This document shows, in pieces, positions 16,976 to 25,281 of a DNA stretch of 64,000 bases. The position numbers and the translations under genes are program-made. The DNA is from Psychromonas marina (GTDB lineage Bacteria; Pseudomonadota; Gammaproteobacteria; Enterobacterales; Psychromonadaceae): NCBI RefSeq assembly GCF_030161115.1, contig NZ_BSPQ01000010.1, forward strand, positions 62,001 to 126,000, read 5' to 3'. The notes under the pieces were generated by a model. It did not search any database. It saw only the letters and a program-made list of their open reading frames with translations, and was not told where the DNA came from. The first letter of the stretch is position 1. Every line of letters begins with the position of its first letter.

Positions 16976-19137
16976 GCGCAACACTGTTCTCTCGAGATTG
17001 GTATCAAATTGCTGACTTAAAGCCGCAGTTACGCAATCATATTACCGTTAACGCTCATCGTTATCGGGGCAAGCGTTGGTACGTGCTTGAAGATCATCTC
17101 ACCGGAAAAGTGCGACGCCTTTCAGCGCACTCCTATCTGATTGTTGGTCTGATGAATGGCGAACGAAGTATTGATAGATTATGGGAGCTTTCATCGCAGC
17201 GCTTAGGTGAAGAGATGCCAACTCATGAGGAGATGTTGCAACTCTTAGCCAGTCTTTATCAAGCAAACTTAGTACGTATGGATATTAGTGGTGATGTTGG
17301 CGAGCTTTTTGAACGTGGTGAGGAAGCGCAAAGAAAGCAATGGATGGCTAAGCTTAAATCCCCCTTATCGATAAAAATTCCCCTTGTTGACCCCGAACGC
17401 TTCCTGCTTGCTACACAAAAATTTGTTAAACCTTTTTTTTCAATCTTCGCACTTTTAATCTGGTGTGTCCTTATTATTACTATGTTGACTTTAGGGGCGC
17501 AGCATTGGGATGAACTGACCAAGAATGTCTCCGATCGCGTATTAGCCGCTGATAACTTAGTGCTGCTATGGTTGATATACCCGATCATAAAATTGATTCA
17601 TGAGCTAGGGCATGGATATTGTATTAAACGTGGAGGCGGTGAGGCCCACGAACTTGGTGTGATGCTGTTAGTTTTTATCCCAATGCCCTATGTTGATGCT
17701 TCTTCGTCGAGTGCTTTTGCGGATAAAAAGCAACGTATGTTGGTGGGCTCAGCGGGTATTATTGTTGAGTTATTTATCGCTTCTATTGCGATGCTTATCT
17801 GGGTGAATGCAGAACCGGGAATGGTTAAATCGATCACCTATAATATTATATTTATCGCTGGTGTATCAACACTATTGGTAAATGGTAATCCATTGCTTCG
17901 CTTTGATGGTTATTACATCCTCTCGGATTATCTAGAGATCCCCAATCTTGGTCAGCGTGCCAATCAATATTGGGGCTGGATGTGTAAGCGTTTTATTTTT
18001 GGCGTTCAAGGTGCTATTTCACCTGCTTATGATAAACGCGAATCGTTTTGGTTATGTATTTATGGTCTAGCAGCGCTGATATATCGTTTGTTCTTAATGG
18101 TTTCAATCATCCTGTTTGTCGCACAGCAATATTTTGTGGTAGGGGTGATACTCGCTATCTGGTCGTTTACTGGTACTTTTCTTTGGCCTAACTTAAAAAT
18201 GATTTATAAAGCTTGGCAGGATTCTGAAAATCGGGCTGGAAGTCGCAGTCCGGTGTTAATGATCCCACTATGTGCTGCCATCATCATATTACTCGTCGGT
18301 TTTATGCCTGTTCCTCTTACCACTAGCGTAGAGGGAGTGGTGCAAATGAATGAGTCGCGACGTGTATTTGCAAAAGAAAACTGTTTTATTAAGCAACTGC
18401 ATAAACAAGCGGGCGAGCAAGTTTATAAAGACGAATTATTAATTAGCTGCAGAAACCCACAACTTTATACCGATAAAAAAGTGCTTCAACAACAAGTTGC
18501 TGAAGCACGAGCGCAACGTCAAGGCGTTTGGAATGACCCGGTACAGCTAAAAATATATGACGATGAACTGTTGCGTTTACAATCCGAACTAACTGAAAAC
18601 CAACAACGACTAGATGCTTTAAATCTTTATGCTCAAGCTGATGGAATTTGGTCGGTGAGAACTGCGGAGGACTTGCCTGGTGTATTTGTTCGCCGTGGTG
18701 AACTCATTGGTTATGTGATTAATGATACCGATATTACCGTGCGTGGCATGATTCCAGAATCTGAAGTTGAATTGGTGCGTGGCTATGTTGTTGCCTTACA
18801 TGCGCTTCAAGCCTCTGATTTAAGCAATTTGCTGACGCCGTCAAGTTGGTCTTTGTTTCCTTCTGCCACCAAACAACCAGTGAGCCAAATACTGACGGAA
18901 ACGGCGGGCGGCAGCATTGTAATGGATCCTTCATCTTCAAATTCGGCTTCCAGCATAGGAGCAAATTCTCCAGAGTCTTTCAAACGATACTTTATTGTAG
19001 CGCTTAACTTTGAAAACTTACCAAGGACCTATGTAGAAGAACGTATTTACCTAAAATTTGAACACCCCCCAGAAGCGTTGGTTTATCGTGCTTATCGACT
19101 TGTTCGTCGTACATTCTTGGAGTACTTCGATGTCTGA
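16972..19137 (+). CDS. PqqD-like/M50 metallopeptidase/HlyD fusion membrane protein
   Basis: A 721-residue multi-domain protein. Residues ~30-105 resemble the PqqD peptide-chaperone fold (VRRLSAHSYLIVGLMNGERS). A polytopic membrane domain (~148-440) has the site-2-protease zinc motif HELGH at 210-214 and the second M50 motif NPLLRFDG with Asp312. Residues ~445-720 are a HlyD-like adaptor with a coiled-coil hairpin and a lipoyl-type motif. M50 enzymes cut within membranes; PqqD-like domains bind peptide leaders. The protein could therefore recognise, cleave and hand over an exported substrate, most likely the upstream giant protein. The start has AGG ten bases upstream. The stop overlaps the next gene by 8 bases. 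Members of such fusions are usually annotated only as site-2 protease or HlyD family. The active-site motifs are intact; actual proteolysis is inferred. Confidence 0.85.
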   Translation: MSATLFSRDWYQIADLKPQLRNHITVNAHRYRGKRWYVLEDHLTGKVRRLSAHSYLIVGLMNGERSIDRLWELSSQRLGEEMPTHEEMLQLLASLYQANLVRMDISGDVGELFERGEEAQRKQWMAKLKSPLSIKIPLVDPERFLLATQKFVKPFFSIFALLIWCVLIITMLTLGAQHWDELTKNVSDRVLAADNLVLLWLIYPIIKLIHELGHGYCIKRGGGEAHELGVMLLVFIPMPYVDASSSSAFADKKQRMLVGSAGIIVELFIASIAMLIWVNAEPGMVKSITYNIIFIAGVSTLLVNGNPLLRFDGYYILSDYLEIPNLGQRANQYWGWMCKRFIFGVQGAISPAYDKRESFWLCIYGLAALIYRLFLMVSIILFVAQQYFVVGVILAIWSFTGTFLWPNLKMIYKAWQDSENRAGSRSPVLMIPLCAAIIILLVGFMPVPLTTSVEGVVQMNESRRVFAKENCFIKQLHKQAGEQVYKDELLISCRNPQLYTDKKVLQQQVAEARAQRQGVWNDPVQLKIYDDELLRLQSELTENQQRLDALNLYAQADGIWSVRTAEDLPGVFVRRGELIGYVINDTDITVRGMIPESEVELVRGYVVALHALQASDLSNLLTPSSWSLFPSATKQPVSQILTETAGGSIVMDPSSSNSASSIGANSPESFKRYFIVALNFENLPRTYVEERIYLKFEHPPEALVYRAYRLVRRTFLEYFDV

Positions 19138-21124
19138 ATATGCTTGCAAACAACCGCTGCTTTCTGGGTTACGTAACGAAGTTACTTGGCAAGAGAGTAA
19201 CCGTTTAGATACGTTCATACAAAGGTCGAAAGAGCAATTTAATAAGCTAGAAAAGCTTGTTTTTATGCGTAATAGACGCATTGTAAAAGCGATTATGAAA
19301 CGCTCTGCTGAACTTGAAATTTGCACCGAACAGGAACTGCAACAGGCGTTAGAAAATAGTCGTCATCAGTTACGTATTAAGGGAATATCTACGGCAACCA
19401 TCATAGAAACGTTTGCTGTGATTCGCGAAGTGAGCGGACGTATATTGGGTATGCGCCATCATAATACTCAAATTTTAACCTCACTGGCATTATTGCGTGG
19501 TGGCATCGCAGAGATGTCTACTGGAGAGGGGAAAACGTTGGCTGCGACATTAGGAGCGGCAACCGCTGCTTTAGCAGGTATCCCAGTACACTTAGTGACT
19601 ATCAATGACTACCTCGCTGAACGTGATGCGACAGAAATGTTACCGCTATATGAGGCGTTAGGATTGACCTTAGGCATCATTACCCATGAAAAAGAGTTAC
19701 CTGAACGTCGAGAAGCTTATGGTTGTGATATCTGTTATTGCAGCAATAAAGAGCTCACTTTTGATTTCTTAAAAGATCGATTAGTGCTTGAACACCGCAA
19801 TACCACACGCTTACAACAGGCGTCATTACTGACAGGGGATACCTCATGGTCAGATAAATTATTATTGCGTGGTTTGCATTTTGCTATTGTTGATGAAGCC
19901 GATAGTGTTTTTATTGATGAGGCAAGAACCCCACTTATTATTTCTGGAGAAGAGAAGTTTGGTGAACGTGAAGAGATGTTATTAAAAACGGCAATGCAGA
20001 TCGCTAGCAGCTTTGAAAAAGATGAACATTTTAAGCAAGATGAGAGTTCTGCAATACATCTTACCTCTATAGGCCAGCAGCTGTTAATTGATTCCTGTGA
20101 GTCCCTTGATGGGTTATGGAAAAGTAGTTTTTACCGTGAACCATTAGTAAAACAGGCACTTGCAGCATTACATGTCTATCATTTAGACAGGGATTATATT
20201 ATTGATGAGGAGGGAGCAATTCAGATTGTTGACCTCTATACCGGACGGGTTATGCCTGGGCGAAGTTGGGCGCAAGGGTTACAACAGATGATAGAGATGA
20301 AAGAGTGCTGTGAACTGACTAAACCAAGGGAAACCAATGCTGAAATTAGTTACCAGAATTTTTTCAGAAAATATCACCATTTGTGTGGCATGACCGGGAC
20401 GGTACGCGAAGTCGCAGGTGAGTTGTTAGACGTGTATCGCCTGCGCAGTGAAACGATTCCGTTACTCAAAAAAAGCCAACGTAAACGAAAATATAGCGAA
20501 GTGTATCTTACTGAAAAGCAAAAATGGCAACGTGTGGCAGAGATTACTCATGATCTTGTTAGGCAGGGACAGGCGGTGTTAATCGGGACTAACTCCGTTG
20601 CTTCATCTGAAGCGATAAGCACTGTTTTTAACGAACAGGAGATAACCCATAAAGTGTTAAATGCGCGTCAAGATAAAGAGGAAGCAGATATTGTTTCACT
20701 TGCGGGGCATGCGGGGGCAGTAATGGTTGCAACGAGCATGGCAGGACGCGGAACAGATATAAAACTCACCGATCAAAGCCGCAAAGCGGGAGGGTTACAT
20801 GTGGTGATCACTGAACTGCAAGATTCAACGCGTATCGATAGACAGTTAGCGGGTAGAAGTGCACGCCAAGGTGATCCTGGTTTTTTTAGTGAAATTTTAT
20901 CTCTTGAAGATCAGATGGTAAAAAAAATGTCCGGTGCAATTACTAGCCGATTTATAAAATCTGCGTTAGCAACAGGTATACGTTTGCCACATCGTTTAGG
21001 TTATCGTATTCAAAAAAAATGTCAGAAAAAATTATCTGATAGTCATTACCAACAACGTATGCAATTGATCAAAGTAGACACTCAGCGTCAGCGCACATTA
21101 GCCTTTACCGGAGATAAAAAATGA
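19130..21124 (+). CDS. Short SecA-like translocase ATPase
   Basis: A 664-residue SecA paralogue. Motifs present: STGEGKT (130-136), VTINDYLAERDA, VDEADS (254-259) followed by FIDEARTPLIISG, CGMTGT, AGRGTD (538-543) and RIDRQLAGRSARQGDPG (568-584). These cover both nucleotide-binding domains and a peptide-binding domain. The frame ends about 80 residues later, so most of the helical scaffold, the helical wing and the C-terminal zinc/SecB-binding tail of housekeeping SecA (901 residues in E. coli) are absent. I chose the ATG at 19130, with TGGAG upstream and an 8-base overlap with the M50 gene; the longer frame from 19058 starts with TTG inside that gene. It probably powers export of the giant protein, alone or with SecYEG. 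It is not the essential secA, which would be full length and normally sits near the mur/fts cluster. Confidence 0.9.
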   Translation: MSEYACKQPLLSGLRNEVTWQESNRLDTFIQRSKEQFNKLEKLVFMRNRRIVKAIMKRSAELEICTEQELQQALENSRHQLRIKGISTATIIETFAVIREVSGRILGMRHHNTQILTSLALLRGGIAEMSTGEGKTLAATLGAATAALAGIPVHLVTINDYLAERDATEMLPLYEALGLTLGIITHEKELPERREAYGCDICYCSNKELTFDFLKDRLVLEHRNTTRLQQASLLTGDTSWSDKLLLRGLHFAIVDEADSVFIDEARTPLIISGEEKFGEREEMLLKTAMQIASSFEKDEHFKQDESSAIHLTSIGQQLLIDSCESLDGLWKSSFYREPLVKQALAALHVYHLDRDYIIDEEGAIQIVDLYTGRVMPGRSWAQGLQQMIEMKECCELTKPRETNAEISYQNFFRKYHHLCGMTGTVREVAGELLDVYRLRSETIPLLKKSQRKRKYSEVYLTEKQKWQRVAEITHDLVRQGQAVLIGTNSVASSEAISTVFNEQEITHKVLNARQDKEEADIVSLAGHAGAVMVATSMAGRGTDIKLTDQSRKAGGLHVVITELQDSTRIDRQLAGRSARQGDPGFFSEILSLEDQMVKKMSGAITSRFIKSALATGIRLPHRLGYRIQKKCQKKLSDSHYQQRMQLIKVDTQRQRTLAFTGDKK

Positions 21125-21870
21125 AAAAAACACCACCCATTATTTATGTGGCTAGCCTTGCTTTTTTAGTTATTCAAAGCAGCATTGTTAGCGCTGAAAA
21201 TTCACCCTTACCTACGTTAGGTTGCATGTTAGCCCCGAGTGAAAAAGTTGAAGTAAGCTCTCCTGTTAGCGGAGTCTTAGAGAAAGTGTTGGTAAGACGC
21301 GGTGATAAGATTAAAAAAGGACAGCGCTTATTTGAATTAAAAGCGGGTGTTGAAAAAGAAGGGGTTAGGTTAGCGACGGTAAAAGCAGCGTTTGCACAGC
21401 GAAAAACGTCGCGCAATAAAGAGCTTTTTGATGAAAACATTTTAACCGCACATGAGCGTGATGAAATAGAGACTGAGCTACTTATTGCCAAATCAGAGCT
21501 ACGATTAAAGGAGCAGGAGTTGGCTTTACGTAAGATTTACAGCCCAATCAATGGGGTAGTGGTAAATCGTTTTTATAGCAAAGGTGAATACGTGAATGTT
21601 GACCCTATTTTTTCTTTAGCGACCTTAGATCCGCTTCATGTTGACCTGTTATTACCCTCCATCTATTTTGGTGAAATCAGCCTAAAGCAGGAGTTATTAA
21701 TTAAGCCTGAATCAGAGGGGATGGATGCCCTCACTGCTAAGGTGATTATTGTTGACCCCTTGATTGACTCTGCTAGTAGTACCTTTCGCGTACAGTTAAT
21801 GATGCGCAATCCCGGTAATAAAATTCCCGCGGGTATCCGTTGTTCAGCGCAAAAAATAAATAAAGATTAG
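21121..21870 (+). CDS. Periplasmic adaptor, HlyD/RND membrane-fusion type
   Basis: A 249-residue secreted protein with an N-terminal signal peptide (residues ~1-25, cut near VSA-EN). It has a split lipoyl-type domain (VSSPVSGVLEKVLVRRGDKI and YSPINGVVVNRFYSKGEYV) around a short helical hairpin (~75-130), followed by a beta-barrel domain. It is shorter than typical RND adaptors (350-400 residues). Its ATG overlaps the SecA-like stop as ATGA, which indicates translational coupling. It is the third adaptor-like protein in the operon, so the machine would have a periplasmic conduit built from several membrane-fusion proteins. No RND pump or TolC gene is nearby; an outer-membrane partner would have to come from elsewhere. 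Confidence 0.85.
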   Translation: MKKTPPIIYVASLAFLVIQSSIVSAENSPLPTLGCMLAPSEKVEVSSPVSGVLEKVLVRRGDKIKKGQRLFELKAGVEKEGVRLATVKAAFAQRKTSRNKELFDENILTAHERDEIETELLIAKSELRLKEQELALRKIYSPINGVVVNRFYSKGEYVNVDPIFSLATLDPLHVDLLLPSIYFGEISLKQELLIKPESEGMDALTAKVIIVDPLIDSASSTFRVQLMMRNPGNKIPAGIRCSAQKINKD

Positions 21871-21881
21871 GCTAACTTGAG

Positions 21882-22373
21882 ATGAATAAATATACCAATA
21901 CCTTACTCGTTTTTATCCTTGCGGTTGTGTTGATTAACCTCGCGTTAACGGTTTCAATATTAACGAAGCAAGAGCAACCAGCAGTTAATATTGTAGATAA
22001 CTCTGTTGAACAACTTGATAGCGTGATCGCCAAAAAATGGGGTGAAAAAGTGAAAAGTTTATACAACCAACAGGATCACCAGGCCCTTTATGCTTTATTT
22101 GATAATCAGGCTAAAGTAAAAATTAGTCATCAACAATTACAGATCCAATTAAATAAGCTCTATCGCCTATTTGGTGAGATCCAACAGAGTGCCTTTATCA
22201 GTGCCGATAAAATTGGTGAAAAGAACAAGCAAGTGTTTTATAGACTCATTTTTAATGTGCGTGTCCAAGAGAATAATAAACGCCCGGCTACCTTAACCCT
22301 CTCTGTTATTATTAAAGGTGATGAGATCACACTGTATGGTATTCGCCTTAATGGCTCGGTAGCGTTAGATTAA
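21882..22373 (+). CDS. Small membrane-anchored protein, NTF2/DUF3887-like
   Basis: A 163-residue protein with one N-terminal transmembrane helix or uncleaved signal (residues ~8-28) and a soluble periplasmic domain. The segment YNQQDHQALYALFDNQAKVK followed by alternating beta strands reads like an NTF2-like fold of the DUF3887 kind, but I am not sure. It starts 11 bases after the adaptor stop on the same strand, so it is probably the last gene of the exporter operon. A structural or assembly role for the exporter is inferred from position. Only 14 bases separate it from the next, convergent gene, and I see no terminator there. Confidence 0.65.
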   Translation: MNKYTNTLLVFILAVVLINLALTVSILTKQEQPAVNIVDNSVEQLDSVIAKKWGEKVKSLYNQQDHQALYALFDNQAKVKISHQQLQIQLNKLYRLFGEIQQSAFISADKIGEKNKQVFYRLIFNVRVQENNKRPATLTLSVIIKGDEITLYGIRLNGSVALD

Positions 22374-22387
22374 GCGCGTAATAGATA

Positions 22388-23578
22388 CTATTTAGCTAAA
22401 TGTGCTGCAGCAAGCGAGAGTTTACCCTTGTTAACTAAGCTTCCTGCAATCGCTTGTTTCACGCGTATTGGCTTTTGACTATCAAGTTTGAATATTTTAT
22501 CAACGCGTTCGATGTTAATCTCAAAACAGAGAATATTCGCTAACATGCTATTTATCATTTTTGCGGGTTGATCATCCATAGACCAGCGTTTTCCCTCTAA
22601 CGCTTCAACCTGCATCTGCACTTGTCTTCTGTTTTCATTCTTTGCTAAAAAAGAAAATTCCCCACTGATATGGAGACGGCGATAGTTCCATGTTGGCACC
22701 TTAATATTTTCATCTAATAACGGTGAGATATAAGCGTCGTCTCCTTGAAAAACTACGGTAACATTTGTGCTATTTTCTAATAACCAAAGTAATTTGTTGT
22801 GGATGCTCATATGACCTATTAAACGGTTATTTTTTCTGTCTAATCTCACTGGCAGGTAAATAATTTGCTCATGTAAATTATCGTTACTTGCAATAATCAG
22901 CTGTGCTAATGGGTATTCTTTGATGAGTGACACGTGTTTATCAGTTAATAGGTTTGGTTGCTTTTTACTCACCTGTTTAACAACTGTATTTTGAATGATT
23001 TTATTTTGTAACATTGCTTTAGATTGTGGCCATTCATCGGTTAATAAACTGAATAATGCCGTATTACGGTATTCACCGGTCGATAATAAACGATGGTTTC
23101 TTAATATTCCTTCGAATGTTGCACCTAAACGACTAATTGCGTTACGTGATTTTTGATTTTTTTCATGGGTGCGTAATTGCACTCGCACTGCACCGAGCTC
23201 TTCAAATGCATGGCTGAGTAATAACAATTTACTATTACTGTTGATGTGACTGCGTTGAAATTTTTCATTAATAAAAGTAAACCCAATTTCAATGCCACTA
23301 TTTTCAGTGTCGATACTGCAATAACGTGTGCTTCCTACCAAGCAACCGCTGGCATTATCAATAATCGCAAACATAACCTGTTCACCTTTAGCGACTTGGG
23401 CTAATGAGTGACGTAGCCATTGCTCTGCGGTGGTTAATGTTGCGCATTGGTGAGGAGGAGTCCACCGCCAAATATCATCATTTTTTCCCGCTTCATAAAA
23501 TGCTTGTAGATCATTTATGGTGATCGGTTTTAGTGTCACTGCTTCATTTGCTAAGGTAATCGGTGTTGGTTGTCTCAT
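22388..23578 (-). CDS. GNAT acetyltransferase-PaiB fusion protein
   Basis: A 396-residue fusion. Residues ~1-185 are a RimJ/RimL-type GNAT N-acetyltransferase (GIEIGFTFINEKFQRSHINS, NAISRLGATFEGILRNHRL). Residues ~205-370 match PaiB, an FMN-binding split-barrel protein (LPVRLDRKNNRLIGH, VVFQGDDAYISP, VPTWNYRRLHISGEF). In Bacillus subtilis PaiA is a GNAT polyamine acetyltransferase and PaiB is its neighbour; here a GNAT and a PaiB domain are one chain. The likely role is acetylation of a small amine or an N-terminus, with control by the second domain, but the substrate is unknown. The start has AGAGG five bases upstream. It is divergent from a MocR regulator that probably controls it. Confidence 0.85.
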   Translation of the reverse strand: MRQPTPITLANEAVTLKPITINDLQAFYEAGKNDDIWRWTPPHQCATLTTAEQWLRHSLAQVAKGEQVMFAIIDNASGCLVGSTRYCSIDTENSGIEIGFTFINEKFQRSHINSNSKLLLLSHAFEELGAVRVQLRTHEKNQKSRNAISRLGATFEGILRNHRLLSTGEYRNTALFSLLTDEWPQSKAMLQNKIIQNTVVKQVSKKQPNLLTDKHVSLIKEYPLAQLIIASNDNLHEQIIYLPVRLDRKNNRLIGHMSIHNKLLWLLENSTNVTVVFQGDDAYISPLLDENIKVPTWNYRRLHISGEFSFLAKNENRRQVQMQVEALEGKRWSMDDQPAKMINSMLANILCFEINIERVDKIFKLDSQKPIRVKQAIAGSLVNKGKLSLAAAHLAK

Positions 23579-23689
23579 GCTCGCCTCTTAACTGGTTAAA
23601 TATTATGCTCATTGTGACTAACTCTGGTACGTTATAAATAACCAGAATGTAAATAATAGTTAGACCAGTAGTTGGGGTAAGTGGGGCAA

Positions 23690-25156
23690 ATGAAAACACT
23701 TAATATCAAAGCAGTGAGTGATGAACAGAAACAGGCAAAATACTTGGCGATTAGTCAAGCTATTCGCGAAGCTATTAAATGTGGGCAGGTAATATCATCA
23801 GAGCAGCTACCCTCTGCAAGACAACTTGCCGAACAACTTAAAACAAACCGTCACACTATCATGGCTGCATATAATGAATTGATTGCTCAAGGCTGGATTA
23901 CCAGTAAGCAGCGTAAGGGTTATTTTGTCGCAGCGGATCTGCCGGTAAATAGTTCTCTGCGAAACAAGCCGATGGAGACACTTCCGGCGCAACCATTCAG
24001 ATGGAAATTCACTAAAAACACCGATCCAAGCACAATTCAGACAACGGCTTCATATCGATATAACTTTGCTGGAGGTACGCCAGATATCAGCTTATTCCCC
24101 TTTCATGAATTTAAAAGTTATGTCGGAGATGCATTTAGCAGACCGAATATTAATGAATTAAATTATGGTAATACAGCAGGATATACGCCGCTGATAACAC
24201 AGGTTACTCAATATTTACGTCGAGCAAGGTCGATCACAAACCGTGAAATAGTGATCACTAATGGCTCGCAAGAAGCCTTGTATATCCTTTCTCAGATTCT
24301 GTTATCGCCCATATTAAGTGTTGCCACTGAAGCGATGGGCTATGCACCTGCATGGCGATGTTTTACAAGTTCGGGCGCGAGTATTATCTCTATCAAGCAA
24401 GATCAGCAGGGCATGATTCCAGAGGCGCTTGAGCAAGCGATTGAAAGGCAGATCCAAATAGGACAACCGATCGCATTGGTCTATCTGACGCCATTACATC
24501 AATATCCAACTACGGTTACCTTGCCTGTTAGTCGACGCCATGCCATTTATCGTATTGCAAGCAAGCATAATATTGCCATTATTGAGGATGATTATGACCA
24601 TGAGTATCACTATCGCTGCCAACCATTAGCACCGATTGCAAGTGATGATCCTAGTGGGTTAGTTATTTACCTTTCTACTTTCTCTAAGGTGATGTTTCCT
24701 GGCGTACGCATTGGCTTTATGGCATTAGATAAAACGCTCAGTGATGCCGTTGTTAATTATAAAACCATCATAAATCATAAAGTGAGCGTACCAATGCAAG
24801 ATGCGATAGCACGTTGGATGCAAGCAGGGGCGTTTGAACGTTACTTAAGAAAAGCGACAAAAATATATCATCAACGCCGTGATTTTATGGTGCAGCAACT
24901 AACTCATTACCAACAACTGGGCAGGGTTAAATCATTTACTATTCCAGATGGTGGGATGGCAATGTGGGTTGAACTTAATGAAAGTGCGGAATTGTTAGCT
25001 AAAACGGCATTATCTGATGCTATTTTTATTCAGCAAGAGGGGCAATTTTTAGTAGATAAAACCCAAAGTAAAGATCGATTTATTCGACTCGGTTTTGCAG
25101 GGTTATCGACACAGGATATAGCATCTGGACTAAAATGTATTTTTAAAGCTAGGTAA
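23690..25156 (+). CDS. MocR-type GntR/aminotransferase transcription regulator
   Basis: A 488-residue regulator of the MocR/GabR/PdxR class. A winged-helix GntR domain (~10-75: LPSARQLAEQLKTNRHTI) is joined to a class I aminotransferase-fold domain. That domain has IIEDDYDHEYHYRC and the PLP site STFSKVMFPGVRIGF with Lys333. Such proteins bind PLP, and often an amino compound, to switch transcription. I start at ATG 23690, five bases after GTGGGG, rather than at the GTG at 23681. The divergent GNAT-PaiB gene lies 111 bases away and is the obvious target, as in other MocR pairs. The effector is unknown; amine or vitamin B6 metabolism is likely. Confidence 0.9.
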   Translation: MKTLNIKAVSDEQKQAKYLAISQAIREAIKCGQVISSEQLPSARQLAEQLKTNRHTIMAAYNELIAQGWITSKQRKGYFVAADLPVNSSLRNKPMETLPAQPFRWKFTKNTDPSTIQTTASYRYNFAGGTPDISLFPFHEFKSYVGDAFSRPNINELNYGNTAGYTPLITQVTQYLRRARSITNREIVITNGSQEALYILSQILLSPILSVATEAMGYAPAWRCFTSSGASIISIKQDQQGMIPEALEQAIERQIQIGQPIALVYLTPLHQYPTTVTLPVSRRHAIYRIASKHNIAIIEDDYDHEYHYRCQPLAPIASDDPSGLVIYLSTFSKVMFPGVRIGFMALDKTLSDAVVNYKTIINHKVSVPMQDAIARWMQAGAFERYLRKATKIYHQRRDFMVQQLTHYQQLGRVKSFTIPDGGMAMWVELNESAELLAKTALSDAIFIQQEGQFLVDKTQSKDRFIRLGFAGLSTQDIASGLKCIFKAR

Positions 25157-25281
25157 AAATTAATGCGTTTAGTGTCGTATATTCAAGCATCAATACTCAA
25201 AAGAATGAAATTTAACTATTAATGGTTCGGTCTATTCAACACTGCACGCATACATTCAATATCTAAAAAGGATTCTACGTT

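Noticed and set aside
19058-19130. Longer N-terminus for the SecA-like protein (TTG at 19058)
   Set aside because: It would overlap the M50 gene by 80 bases and has no ribosome site; ATG 19130 has one and gives a compact overlap.
15082-22373. Ordinary type I secretion (HlyB-HlyD-TolC) operon
   Set aside because: HlyD-like proteins are present, but there is no ABC ATPase with Walker A and LSGGQ motifs and no TolC; the only ATPase is SecA-like.
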